Program-made: the position numbers and the translations under genes
Notes under the pieces: model-generated
Told to the model about the DNA's origin: nothing
The model's input: only the letters and a program-made list of their open reading frames with translations
The model's database searches: none
Shown: piece after piece, positions 35,363-44,383 of the stretch
How the letters are laid out: each line of letters begins with the position of its first letter
Numbering within the stretch: the first letter of the stretch is position 1
Origin: Bacteroidota bacterium
GTDB lineage: Bacteria; Bacteroidota; Bacteroidia; UKL13-3
DNA length: 64,000 bases
NCBI GenBank assembly: GCA_030680835.1
Contig: JAUXUD010000032.1
Coordinates: 1-64,000 of the forward strand
Direction of reading: 5' to 3'

Positions 35363-35971
35363 ATGAAGACGATTTTTTTTACATTATTAAGAATCCTTTG
35401 TATGTTAATGATTCTTGGGCCAGCACATATCTATGCCCAAACTGTTGACCCATCATCCGCGAAGAAATCTCGCTGGTATTTATCCATTCAATACTTGGGA
35501 CTTACATATCATCCCGGAGGTGGAACTACTCCCGAAATATATCCTCTTAAACTAGATAAGAAGGCTTACCTGGATCTTGAAGTAGGCATAGTGGCTAAGA
35601 TCGACTATTCCTTGGGTAAATATGCATTTCTTCGTATTGTATCATCACTTTATAAGGATTGTGCGTTCGTTACGGCAGGATGCATACATATGGGGCCGAG
35701 GTTCCAATATCGCTGGAAGAAAAGTAGTGTTAATCTGGGTATTGGTCCGATTTTTAGTTTTAGGGAGGACTGGCATCAATTTTCGGAATACCAAGATGAC
35801 GATTTCTATGGCGACCGGGTAAATGGCCGTTGGCAGTATCGTTACTTCCCTACTGCAATTGAATTAGAATTTCTACACAAAATTAATGATCGAATGGAAT
35901 TCCAATATTCTTTGATTCCTGGCGCCCCACTGGTTATTACTTCAATGTTTGGTTTGCGATTCCATCTTTGA
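35363..35971 (+). CDS. hypothetical outer-membrane beta-barrel protein
   Basis: A 202-residue exported protein with a signal peptide ending HIYAQ (about residue 26). The mature part has alternating beta-strand patterns with aromatic girdles (RWYLSIQYLGLTYHPGGG, YLDLEVGIVAKIDYSLGKYAFLRIV, FQYRWKKSSVNLGIGPIFSF) and ends TSMFGLRFHL, a typical barrel terminus. It is probably a small porin-like protein of unknown role, alone between repeats D2 and D3. Confidence 0.68.
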   Translation: MKTIFFTLLRILCMLMILGPAHIYAQTVDPSSAKKSRWYLSIQYLGLTYHPGGGTTPEIYPLKLDKKAYLDLEVGIVAKIDYSLGKYAFLRIVSSLYKDCAFVTAGCIHMGPRFQYRWKKSSVNLGIGPIFSFREDWHQFSEYQDDDFYGDRVNGRWQYRYFPTAIELEFLHKINDRMEFQYSLIPGAPLVITSMFGLRFHL

Positions 35972-36079
35972 ATATTTTGCAGTGTATTAATCTCAAATGA
36001 TACACTCAGGAAAGCCTTTAAACAAGCTACCCATAAAGATGAGATATAGAGGCAAACGAAATCAATTTGATGCATAATT

Positions 36080-36152
36080 TGCATTTTCCAATTATAATCG
36101 CATATTTTACCAAGCGGAATGTGGATGGGTTTTTCATACGCTGACATTGGCA
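36080..36152 (+). repeat. repeat D3
   Basis: TTTTCCAATTATAATCGCA, TTTTACCAAGCGGAATGTGG and a T-tract followed by CGCTGACATTGGCAT. Closely matches D2 and stands 137 bases before the next plus-strand gene. The rest of the 317-base spacer holds nothing recognisable. Confidence 0.75.
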
Positions 36153-36288
36153 TTAATTTGCAAAACCAAAAATAATTTGAAAAGAAAATTATTCAAATTA
36201 ATTGTTTCGGTATTAAGCATATCCATATCGATTTTGTGATTTTGCAAGGTGCATAAAAATAATTTTAATATATAATTTGAAGTAATTT

Positions 36289-36663
36289 ATGAGTAAATCA
36301 GCGAGAAGTGTTTTTATTTTTGGCATTTATTTAGGTGTCATTGGACTTATTCTTTTACTTGTTCCCAATATGCTAATAACTCCCTTTGGTATCGAGCCAA
36401 CTTATGAAGTATGGATCAGGCTTTCGGGGATTTTATTAATGGCTCTTGCCGTTTATTATACACTGGCAGCTAAGCATGAAATGGTAGTGATCATGAAGGC
36501 AACAGCTTTTATTCGTCTGACGATCATTTTTTTCTTTACTGCATTTGCACTGTTTAAGTTGACTTCTCCGAACATTATCATTTTTTCTGCAATAGACTTC
36601 TTGGGAGGTGCCTGGACCCTTTTTATGTTAAAAAATGAAGGACACTTTGAACGTAATAACTAA
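36289..36663 (+). CDS. small four-span membrane protein
   Basis: A 124-residue integral membrane protein with four hydrophobic segments (about 7-26, 42-60, 68-86 and 93-112) and short charged ends. It has no cysteine or ligand motif. This profile matches the many small DoxX-like or unknown four-span proteins of Bacteroidota, but I cannot name the family. The gene is 54 bases upstream of the first DUF1801 gene on the same strand and may be co-transcribed with it. Confidence 0.7.
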   Translation: MSKSARSVFIFGIYLGVIGLILLLVPNMLITPFGIEPTYEVWIRLSGILLMALAVYYTLAAKHEMVVIMKATAFIRLTIIFFFTAFALFKLTSPNIIIFSAIDFLGGAWTLFMLKNEGHFERNN

Positions 36664-36716
36664 AAGGAGTTGCCGCATTGAAAGAATTAAAACCAATGAC
36701 AAAGACTAAATAATCA

Positions 36717-37148
36717 ATGGCAAAAAAAGAAACCAATTTAACATTAGGCATTTCCGAGCCGGAAAAGGTTAATCTGTATATGGAAAACTTAAAATATCCA
36801 TTGTTTGATCTTGCCCAATACATGCGAACTTTTATTTTAAGTATTGATAAAAAAATCGGAGAAGGGATTTATTGGAATGTTCCGACATTTTATTTTACTG
36901 GTAAAATGAATCCTTTTGAACCCAAAGAATACAAAAGATATATTGTTGGCTTTAACTTTTACCAACAAGACACTTTACGGGTTATATTTTTGAAGGGTGC
37001 AAACGCAACTGACCCGACTGGCCTTCTTGAAGGCGATTACAAAGACGGCAGACGAATTACCACATTTAGAAGTATTGAGGACTTTAAAAGCAAAGAGAAA
37101 GAATTTAAGAAAATAATAAAACAGTTAGTGAAATTAATGGACAACTAA
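36717..37148 (+). CDS. DUF1801-domain protein, copy 1
   Basis: A 143-residue YdhG-like DUF1801 protein. The family pattern is visible: PLFDLAQYMRTFILSIDKKIGEGIYWNVPTFYF (in pieces) with the conserved I-x-W-x-VPTF centre, then FNFYQQDTLRVIFLKG. Members are small alpha/beta proteins, some implicated in iron handling or transcription, but the reaction is unknown. It is the first of three DUF1801 proteins encoded within 2.7 kb. Confidence 0.82.
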   Translation: MAKKETNLTLGISEPEKVNLYMENLKYPLFDLAQYMRTFILSIDKKIGEGIYWNVPTFYFTGKMNPFEPKEYKRYIVGFNFYQQDTLRVIFLKGANATDPTGLLEGDYKDGRRITTFRSIEDFKSKEKEFKKIIKQLVKLMDN

Positions 37149-37251
37149 TAACTAAGATAAAAATAAGTGAAAATGAATTTTTAATATTGGTAACTATTGA
37201 AATTGATTCCTGGAATAACTTTATTAAAAAATAATCTAAAGACGAAATGAT

Positions 37252-37755
37252 ATGAAAGCAAATGGAAAAACAGTAAAAGATATTCTGATTAACCTTCCTG
37301 AGGACAGGGCAGAACCTTTTAACAAACTGCACGATGTGATTATGAAAAACCTACCCAAAGGTTTTGAAGCAGCCATTAGTTATGGGGGATTGGGTTATGT
37401 GATTCCGCATTCACTGTATCCTGCGGGTTACCATTGTAAGCCAAGCGAACCCTTGCCATTCGCGGGAATTGCTTCGCAAAAACAGTCAATTAATTTTTAC
37501 CACATGGGTATTTATTCAGATCCCAAATTATTTGAATGGTTCGTAAGCGAATATCCCAAACACAGTAAGCAAAAACCCGACATAGGAAAAAGTTGTGTCC
37601 GCTTTAAGAAGTTGGATGAGATTCCGTATAAACTTATTGGTGAATTAATGAAAAAAATGAGTGCAAAAGAATGGATAGAAAAATACGAATCAGCATTTAA
37701 GCCAAAGCCGGGAAAGAATAAAGCTATAAATGAAACTAAAGGAACCAGGATATAA
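37252..37755 (+). CDS. DUF1801-domain protein, copy 2
   Basis: A 167-residue DUF1801 protein of the subgroup starting TVKDILINLPEDRAEPFNKLHDVI. It continues with KGFEAAISYGGLGYVIPHSLYPAGYH and SINFYHMGIYSDPKLFEWFVSEYPKH (read in pieces), and the C-terminus SAKEWIEKYESAF is also typical. It differs clearly from copies 1 and 3, so the cluster is an assembly of distinct subfamilies, not a recent tandem duplication. It precedes the LuxR-type regulator by 30 bases. Confidence 0.88.
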   Translation: MKANGKTVKDILINLPEDRAEPFNKLHDVIMKNLPKGFEAAISYGGLGYVIPHSLYPAGYHCKPSEPLPFAGIASQKQSINFYHMGIYSDPKLFEWFVSEYPKHSKQKPDIGKSCVRFKKLDEIPYKLIGELMKKMSAKEWIEKYESAFKPKPGKNKAINETKGTRI

Positions 37756-37785
37756 TTCGTAAGGGCAAAGCAATAAAATAGAAAA

Positions 37786-38265
37786 ATGAAATTTGGAGTA
37801 CCTCTAAAAACCAAGCATAAGGAAATTCTCATGTATTGCGTCTCCATGGCATTGATTTTATTTTTGCTTAAATGGCTCGAAGTGCATTTCATTGTTTTTA
37901 ATTATCGTTTAGATTTATTTATTGGAGCCATTGCCATCCTTTTTACGGTTTTGGGGATTTGGCTGGCACTTAAACTTGTGAAACCAAAAGTAGAAACCCG
38001 TATAATTGAAAAGGAAGTTTATATAGATAACTCAACCCAAACAGAGATTGACGAGCAAGAGATAACAAAGTTGGGCATCAGCAAACGAGAACTGGATGTA
38101 TTAAATTTAATGGCTACCGGATTCAGTAATGAAGAAATTGCCGAGAAATTATTTATAAGTTTGAATACGGTAAAAACACATGCTTCCAATATTTTTTTGA
38201 AACTGAATGTGAAAAGACGGACGATGGCAGTAGAAAAGGCTAAACGTATGAAAATCATACATTAG
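37786..38265 (+). CDS. membrane-anchored LuxR-type HTH regulator
   Basis: A 159-residue protein with two N-terminal membrane spans (about 14-30 and 42-64), a short linker and a C-terminal LuxR/GerE HTH (ISKRELDVLNLMATGFSNEEIAEKLFISLNTVKTHASNI in pieces, then KLNVKRRTMAVEKAKRM). It has no receiver domain, so the signal must come through the membrane part or another protein. It sits between DUF1801 and DUF4199 genes, which suggests it controls this small cluster. Confidence 0.88.
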   Translation: MKFGVPLKTKHKEILMYCVSMALILFLLKWLEVHFIVFNYRLDLFIGAIAILFTVLGIWLALKLVKPKVETRIIEKEVYIDNSTQTEIDEQEITKLGISKRELDVLNLMATGFSNEEIAEKLFISLNTVKTHASNIFLKLNVKRRTMAVEKAKRMKIIH

Positions 38266-38387
38266 GGGAACTCATGCTTTGGTATGAAATCTGCAAAGTA
38301 GTATTAAAATCACCCAAAAGTGTGAAGGAAAAGGAAGAATCTGAAGATACTTTTGTGGCCTGTAAAACATATTAATAAACACATAAC

Positions 38388-38942
38388 ATGAAAAAAAACA
38401 TTTTAGTATTCGGAACCATTTCAGGTGTAATCATCAGCACGTTTATGGGCATTTCTATGGCCGTAATGTCGTGCGGTAGCGGTGATATGGATGGTGGACT
38501 CAGCAGCATGATTATTGGCTTCAGTGCCATGGCGGTAGCCTTCTCATTTATATTTGTGGGTATCAAAAATTACCGTGATAAACAAAATGGTGGAAGTATA
38601 ACATTCGGCAAAGCGTTTATACTTGGCTTTATGATCAGTTTGATTGCCTCCACGCTTTATGTGATTACCTGGGGAGTAGAATTCCATTTCTTTCTGCCTG
38701 ATTTTATAGACAAGTACTCCGCAATACAGGTTAAACAATTGAAGGAAAGTGGTAAGTCGGGGGCGGCGCTTGACGAAGCCCTTAAAAGCATAGAAAGTGC
38801 AAATTACAATTATAAACACAACCCGTTTTACTTTGCGATGTATACCTATATGGAAATACTTCCCGTTGGAATTATCATTACACTGATTAGTGCTTTAATC
38901 CTTAGAAAAAAAGCGCCTGTGGCCGATGTGTTAAACAACTAA
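38388..38942 (+). CDS. DUF4199-domain membrane protein
   Basis: A 184-residue integral membrane protein with four spans (about 5-25, 38-58, 74-96 and 150-172). The DUF4199 pattern is present: GIKNYRDKQNGGSITFGKAFILGF and an amphipathic segment between spans 3 and 4 (FIDKYSAIQVKQLKESGKSG). Function is unknown; the family often lies near glycosyltransferases or regulators in Bacteroidota. It starts 10 bases before the third DUF1801 gene and is co-transcribed with it in all likelihood. Confidence 0.85.
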   Translation: MKKNILVFGTISGVIISTFMGISMAVMSCGSGDMDGGLSSMIIGFSAMAVAFSFIFVGIKNYRDKQNGGSITFGKAFILGFMISLIASTLYVITWGVEFHFFLPDFIDKYSAIQVKQLKESGKSGAALDEALKSIESANYNYKHNPFYFAMYTYMEILPVGIIITLISALILRKKAPVADVLNN

Positions 38943-38952
38943 TAATTTTAAA

Positions 38953-39378
38953 ATGGCTGAAAAAAAAAGCAAACTGGTAGAAATAAAAACCAAAGAAACC
39001 ACTGCAAGCGTGGAGGAATTTATTAATAATATACAAGATGAACAAAAGCGCAAAGACAGTTTTGTGATTTTGGAAATGATGAAAAAAGCAAGTGGGGAAG
39101 AACCAAAAATGTGGGGCAGTTCGATCATTGGTTTTGGAAATAAGAGATATAAAAGCCCAGCCTCGGGCAGGGAAGTTGATTGGCTCCGGATTGGTTTCTC
39201 TCCCCGTAAAGCGAATCTGTCCTTATATATTGGTGTGGGTATTAAGGAGAATCAAGCCGCGCTTAAAAAACTCGGCAAGCATAAAACGGGTGTTGGTTGC
39301 CTCTATATAAATAAATTGGAAGATGTTGATCTGAAGGTTTTAAAGGGAATGATTGATGTATATTTAAATTGGACTTAA
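38953..39378 (+). CDS. DUF1801-domain protein, copy 3
   Basis: A 141-residue DUF1801 protein of a third subgroup: TTASVEEFINNIQDEQKRKDSFVILEMMKKASGEEPKMWG (read in pieces), then SIIGFGNKRYKSPASGREVDWLRIGFSPRKANLSLYI and a C-terminal KTGVGCLYINKLEDVDL. Immediately after its stop codon, in the same frame, a fragment of a flavin-reductase-like protein follows, so the original neighbour has been deleted. Confidence 0.88.
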   Translation: MAEKKSKLVEIKTKETTASVEEFINNIQDEQKRKDSFVILEMMKKASGEEPKMWGSSIIGFGNKRYKSPASGREVDWLRIGFSPRKANLSLYIGVGIKENQAALKKLGKHKTGVGCLYINKLEDVDLKVLKGMIDVYLNWT

Positions 39379-39501
39379 AATGAAATTGAAAAAGCAGATA
39401 GAATTTTAATTTGTACACCGGAGTACGTCTTTAGTATTCCAAGCGGCTTGAAAAATGCCATTGAATGGTGTGTATCTACAACCGTATTCTCGGATAAATA
39501 A
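39379..39501 (+). pseudogene. fragment of NADPH-dependent FMN reductase-like protein
   Basis: Thirty-nine in-frame residues, EIEKADRILICTPEYVFSIP then SGLKNAIEWCVSTTVFSDK, match the flavodoxin-fold core of NADPH-dependent FMN reductases (consensus ADxxIICTPEYxxSIPGxLKNAIDW). Neither the N-terminal FMN-binding part nor the C-terminal half can be found nearby. There is no start codon in frame after the preceding DUF1801 stop. It is a decayed remnant, not a functional gene. Confidence 0.75.
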
Positions 39502-39807
39502 TTAGTAATCACCTGTAAGGTTATAACAACATTAACTGGAATGTGATAGCTATCCTGTTTACAGTTAGTGTTTTGGTTGTTGCTTAAATTTGCAGACACA
39601 AAACCAGATTTCCAAATCCTCATAACTTTAAATTTCCATATCCCCATAATGGGTGATTTACAACTTATTTAATATAACCTAATTTCGACAACATGAAAAA
39701 TCATGTTTGTGGGAATAATAAAAGTGCAGGCACAGAATCCGGTAATTGGCATGTAAATGTTAATAGATGAAGTCTGCAGAATAAAAGTATCTTAATAAAT
39801 AAAAAAA
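39502..39807. other. spacer upstream of cyclase gene
   Basis: No gene is seen. A short hairpin CATGA-AAAA-TCATG lies at 39694-39707. The rest is A+T-rich without a convincing promoter match. Confidence 0.5.
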
Positions 39808-41241
39808 ATGTTTGTCGCAACCATAATATTATCGTTAATAACAGTTACACTGGGTTATTTGTATTTTTTAAAAAGCCGGGACATTCTGGAGTTAAAACAA
39901 AAAACTGATTTTGCCTTATCGGGTAAAAGCCTTACCAAAATAGAATTCAGTGCTACTGACAAACTAGGACAGGTAGCGCAAAATTTCAATAAACTCGGGC
40001 AACAATATCAGCAATTGAGGAAAGAACTGGAAGAAGTTGAAAACCTTAAAACCGAGCGTAAATCAATGGGAGAATTGGTAAAATCTGTTGAACAAACGCT
40101 TAATCAGGTAAACCTGATAAACGACATCGGGCGTAAAATCACATCCAGTCTTGATGTAAACAATATTCTAAAACAAATTACAGATATTATTTATTCAACT
40201 ACGAAAACTACCGAAATACATTACCTGATAAAAACGCATTCAACCGAAAATCATTATTTATGTCAGCAAAATCAACTTACAAAAATAAACGGTAACAACT
40301 GGCTTCATCAGCCCAATAATATTATTAACTGGAGTTTTGAAAATAATAAAGAAGTGCTGTTGCATGATGCCATTGCCGATTTTGGGCAATATGTTTTTTC
40401 TCCTGTGATTATGTATAATGGGTTGCCCGCACAATCGGTACTGGTTGTTTCTTTCAGGCATAATCCAAATGTTACCGGGTGCATTGCTTTGTTTGAAGGA
40501 CAAAAGAATATCTACAATAAATATATCCTTGATTTTATTACTTCAATTACCACTTATCTTTCGGTAGGGCTTGATAATTCGAAATTATATAGTGAACTGG
40601 AATCAGAAAAGACAAAATCGGAAGAACTGCTGCTGAATATTTTACCTAAAAAAATAGCTGAGGAGTTAAAAAATAAAGGTAAAACTGAACCGAAATTCCA
40701 TGAAGCCGTAACCGTAATGTTTACTGATTTTAAAGAGTTCACCAAACTATCAGAGCAATTTAGTACCAGCGAACTGGTAAATGAAATTGATTATATTTTT
40801 AAAAACTTTGATGATATTTTACTCACCCACGGTGTAGAAAAAATAAAAACAATAGGTGACGCCTATATGTGTGTTTCGGGTTTGAATAATGAAAGCAACC
40901 ATGCCATACAGGTAGTTAAAGCGGCACAGGAGATAAAACGATTTATGCTTACTTATATGCAGCAACGAAAAATAAAAAATCAAATATATTTTGAAGCACG
41001 CATAGGTATTCACTCCGGTAATGTTGTAAGTGGTGTAGTAGGTAAATCAAAATTTGCTTTTGATATTTGGGGAGATACGGTAAATACCGCAAGTCGCATG
41101 GAAACCTCCTCGGAAGCAAATAAAATAAATATTTCGGGAGCAACTTACCAATTGGTAAAAGAACATGTGAATTGTTTGCATCGGGGTAAAATTGATGCAA
41201 AAAACAAAGGTCAGATTGATATGTATTTTGTTGAAGATTGA
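39808..41241 (+). CDS. membrane adenylate cyclase, GAF plus class III catalytic domain
   Basis: A 477-residue class III nucleotidyl cyclase: one N-terminal membrane span (4-20), a coiled coil (55-105), a GAF-like domain (about 105-255) and a catalytic CHD domain (about 295-475). Both metal-binding aspartates are present, D307 in VMFTDFKEF and D351 in TIGDAYM. The purine-specifying residues are K347 and D419 (FDIWGDTVNTASRM), the adenylate rather than guanylate pattern, and N426/R430 complete the site. The product should be cAMP. It is the first gene of a six-gene co-directional block, 32 bases before the STAND NTPase start. Confidence 0.9.
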   Translation: MFVATIILSLITVTLGYLYFLKSRDILELKQKTDFALSGKSLTKIEFSATDKLGQVAQNFNKLGQQYQQLRKELEEVENLKTERKSMGELVKSVEQTLNQVNLINDIGRKITSSLDVNNILKQITDIIYSTTKTTEIHYLIKTHSTENHYLCQQNQLTKINGNNWLHQPNNIINWSFENNKEVLLHDAIADFGQYVFSPVIMYNGLPAQSVLVVSFRHNPNVTGCIALFEGQKNIYNKYILDFITSITTYLSVGLDNSKLYSELESEKTKSEELLLNILPKKIAEELKNKGKTEPKFHEAVTVMFTDFKEFTKLSEQFSTSELVNEIDYIFKNFDDILLTHGVEKIKTIGDAYMCVSGLNNESNHAIQVVKAAQEIKRFMLTYMQQRKIKNQIYFEARIGIHSGNVVSGVVGKSKFAFDIWGDTVNTASRMETSSEANKINISGATYQLVKEHVNCLHRGKIDAKNKGQIDMYFVED

Positions 41242-41273
41242 AAAAATGTCAGATTTATAACAATCAAAAGCCA

Positions 41274-44200
41274 ATGGCAGTAACAATACAAAAACGTTTT
41301 AACCCTTACCCGGGTTTGCGGCCTTTTCAAAAGGAAGAGGCTTCATTGTTTTTTGGACGGGAAAAGCATATTGGAGAAATACTTCGTAAACTGAATACCT
41401 TTCGGTTTGTATCTATTGTGGGCAATTCGGGCAGCGGAAAATCTTCACTGGTACGTGCAGGTATTTTACCCGGCTTAGAAAACAGTGAACAAAAAGAATG
41501 GCTAATATGTACTATGAAACCGGGCAAAAATGCGATTAGCGGGTTAAGTGCAGGTCTTAAGCAAACATTTAATATACAGTTACCTGATACAGCCAACCTG
41601 CTGAACACATTATCAAAAAGCAAACTTGGATTGGTGCAGGTGCTCCGTTATGCCATACCTGAAGGGAAAAAACTATTATTATTAATTGACCAGTTTGAAG
41701 AGTTGTTTCGTTTTTTGGCAACAGAAACAACCGACCAAAAAATAAATGAGCAGTTTGTTGATTTACTTCTGGGAGCCATAAGTCAAAAAGATGTTCCGGT
41801 TTATGTGATGTTAACCCTTCGCTCTGATTTTTTAGGTGACTGCGAGCAATTTCTTGGCTTGCCAGAAGCGATAAACGATGGACAGTTTTTAATTCCACGT
41901 ATGAACAGGCAGGAATTGGAATTGAGTATAACCGGGCCCGCAGCTTTAGCAGGTTTTAAGCTAAGTCCGAGATTGGTGCAAAACGTTTTAAACGACTTAG
42001 GCAACAGTCACGATCAATTACCGGTAATGCAACATGCACTGATGCGTACATATGATGTATGGCATCTTGAAAACGATATTTATAAACCGGTAGATCTGGA
42101 ACATTACGAAAAAACGGGGTGCATGGAAAAAGCACTTTCAAATCATGCGGAAGAGGCTTTTGCCGAATTGAACACGGAACGGAAACAATACCTGGCTGCT
42201 TGTATCTTCAAAACCATTACAGTTAAAGGTGCTGATAACAGAGGAGTTCGCAGACCCACTTCGATAAAAAAGCTATCACAAATATGCAGTGCATCTGTTG
42301 ATGAAATAATTGAAGTTGCCAATGTATTCAGAAGAGAAGACCGGGGTTTTGTAATGCCATCGCTGCAGGTTGCTTTAACTGAAAATAATATTCTGGATAT
42401 TTCGCATGAAAGTTTGATGCGGGTATGGGAACGTTTGAAAAACTGGGTGAATGAAGAAGCTGAGGCCACCGAATTGTATCAGCGAATTACCAACAGCGCA
42501 TTATTGTATGAAAAAAACAGGGCGGGTTTATGGCGTGACCCCGATTTGCAAATTGCACTGGATTGGCGTGAAAAAATAAGCCCCAACGAAGCCTGGGCCT
42601 TACAGTATAACACACATTTTGATGTTGCCATGCGCTTTATTGAAGCAAGTCTGCAGGAAAAAAAGTTTATGCTGGCTGAAAAAAAGCGGAACAAGATTTT
42701 ACTCCGAAGTATTGTTGGTATTGCTATTGTGGCCTTAAGCATGCTAACCATTTGGGCATTAAGTGAACAACAAAAATCGGTGGCAAGTGAACAAACTGCC
42801 TTAACGGAAAAACAAAAGGCGGAACAACAAAGTCATATTGCGGTAGAAAATGCCAGACGTGCTGAAGCCGAAAAACAAAAGGCCCAGACACAAAAAACCG
42901 AAGCAGAAAAACAAAAAAAGTTTGCTTTGATAAATGAACAGGAAGCGAAACTTCAAAAGCTAAAAGCAGAACAGTCATCGTTGGCTGCTAACGATGCGCG
43001 CAAACGTGCCGAGATAGACAAACAAATTGCTGTACTGCAAAAGCAAATATCGGACAGCCTGAAAGTAGTTTCGGAAAAATCGGAGAAAAATGCTTACCGC
43101 TTACGCATTTTATCCGTGGCCCAGAATCTTGCCATAAAATCGGAGCAAGCCCAAAAAGGAACTTACGATGATGATGCATTGAAGCCATTGCTGGCTTTGC
43201 AGGCATACAATTTTACAAACACTTACAACCGCAAAAAGTACGATCCTGAAATTTTTAAATCCTTGTTTTTAGCAGGACGGTTTATAGAGGATGAGCGCAT
43301 ATACTCCCATAATTTGCACAAAGATGTGGTGCGTGCCTGCAGTTACAGTCCCGATGGAAAATTTATTGCAACTACGGGCAATGATGGTCTGTTAATAATT
43401 TGTGATGCCGTTAATTTACAAAACCAACCGAAGTATTTTACCATGCAGCCTTTTATTTTGGAGAACCTTGCATACAATAATGATGGCACCCGAATTGCCT
43501 GTTCAAGTGACAATAAAAATATTTTGGTTTATGAGGCAAACCTGCCCGCTAAACAACCTGTGCAAATAAACACCATGCATACGGATAAGGTTTCAGCACT
43601 GCTTTGGTTGGGCAATTATGTGGTCACATCTTCGCTTGACATGTCAATACATGTGCTGGATGTGGATGCTTCAAATCTGATAAAGGCAGTTAATCTTGAG
43701 TCAAAACCTTTGTGCATCTCATTGTTGGAATCAAAAAATATACTTGCCATTGGTTGCGAAAACGGGACCATTTACCAGCTTAACCTAAAAATTGACAATG
43801 ATGCGAAAGTGTTGAAAAAAATATCTAACAACAGGATCACTTCGATTGACTTTAATGCAGACGGGTCTGAACTGGCCTGTGGCACTTCCGAAGGTGCGCT
43901 TGCGATTATTTATACAAATAATCCTGCGCGGGCAGCACTAAATTTACCGGCACACAAAGCATCTATAACCTGTGTGCGTTTTGCGAAAAACAAAAACAAT
44001 TTGGCTACAACAGGTCTTGATGGAGTAGTGCGTTTATGGAACCTGAATTATGTTGATGATCAACCCCAGGTTTTTGCAGAGCATGAAAGCTGGATTTATT
44101 GTTTGTGTTTTAATAATGATGGAAGCAGATTGGTATCGTGCGGAAAAGACAAATCGGTAAGAACATATGTAGTTGATGAAAATATCCTGTTCAAAAATGT

Positions 44201-44297
44201 TTCTGAAAAAGTGAAGCGTAATTTTACAGATGCTGAATGGGATTTGTATGTAGGCAATGATATACCTTACGAGAGAACAATTAAAGAATTGAGGTAA
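41274..44297 (+). CDS. nSTAND1-type NTPase with membrane span, coiled coil and WD40 repeats
   Basis: A 1007-residue STAND-class protein; the start MAVTIQKRF is chosen over an upstream TTG in the cyclase tail. Order of parts: the PYPGLRPF entry motif, Walker A GNSGSGKSS (residues 50-58), Walker B LLLLIDQFEE (134-143), helical arms, a membrane span (about 476-496), a Lys/Gln/Glu coiled coil (about 498-605) and a C-terminal beta-propeller of WD40 repeats. Repeats are seen near the ends in FIATTGNDGLLIICDA, NLATTGLDGVVRLWNL and RLVSCGKDKSVRTYVV. STAND proteins are ATP-driven switches that oligomerise on ligand binding. The span puts the propeller on the far side of the membrane unless the N-terminus is outside. 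The partners are the upstream cyclase and downstream envelope proteins. Confidence 0.9.
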   Translation: MAVTIQKRFNPYPGLRPFQKEEASLFFGREKHIGEILRKLNTFRFVSIVGNSGSGKSSLVRAGILPGLENSEQKEWLICTMKPGKNAISGLSAGLKQTFNIQLPDTANLLNTLSKSKLGLVQVLRYAIPEGKKLLLLIDQFEELFRFLATETTDQKINEQFVDLLLGAISQKDVPVYVMLTLRSDFLGDCEQFLGLPEAINDGQFLIPRMNRQELELSITGPAALAGFKLSPRLVQNVLNDLGNSHDQLPVMQHALMRTYDVWHLENDIYKPVDLEHYEKTGCMEKALSNHAEEAFAELNTERKQYLAACIFKTITVKGADNRGVRRPTSIKKLSQICSASVDEIIEVANVFRREDRGFVMPSLQVALTENNILDISHESLMRVWERLKNWVNEEAEATELYQRITNSALLYEKNRAGLWRDPDLQIALDWREKISPNEAWALQYNTHFDVAMRFIEASLQEKKFMLAEKKRNKILLRSIVGIAIVALSMLTIWALSEQQKSVASEQTALTEKQKAEQQSHIAVENARRAEAEKQKAQTQKTEAEKQKKFALINEQEAKLQKLKAEQSSLAANDARKRAEIDKQIAVLQKQISDSLKVVSEKSEKNAYRLRILSVAQNLAIKSEQAQKGTYDDDALKPLLALQAYNFTNTYNRKKYDPEIFKSLFLAGRFIEDERIYSHNLHKDVVRACSYSPDGKFIATTGNDGLLIICDAVNLQNQPKYFTMQPFILENLAYNNDGTRIACSSDNKNILVYEANLPAKQPVQINTMHTDKVSALLWLGNYVVTSSLDMSIHVLDVDASNLIKAVNLESKPLCISLLESKNILAIGCENGTIYQLNLKIDNDAKVLKKISNNRITSIDFNADGSELACGTSEGALAIIYTNNPARAALNLPAHKASITCVRFAKNKNNLATTGLDGVVRLWNLNYVDDQPQVFAEHESWIYCLCFNNDGSRLVSCGKDKSVRTYVVDENILFKNVSEKVKRNFTDAEWDLYVGNDIPYERTIKELR

Positions 44298-44383
44298 TAA
44301 TATTTGGCTAAGTGCGCTCCCCCGAAATGGGGATTGTCAGATGAAAAAAATAAAACATACTTTGTATATATAAAATGCAACTC

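Noticed and set aside
35178..35366. 62-codon plus-strand frame before the barrel-protein gene
   Set aside because: Most of it translates repeat D2; no homology or start context supports it.
38274..38375. 33-codon frame between the LuxR-type and DUF4199 genes
   Set aside because: Short, no membrane span or motif, no coupling to a neighbour by overlap. It could be a remnant but cannot be supported.
39808..41241. Pycsar-type pyrimidine cyclase
   Set aside because: The substrate-specifying residues are the lysine/aspartate pair of adenylate cyclases, and the neighbour is a STAND NTPase rather than a small transmembrane effector.
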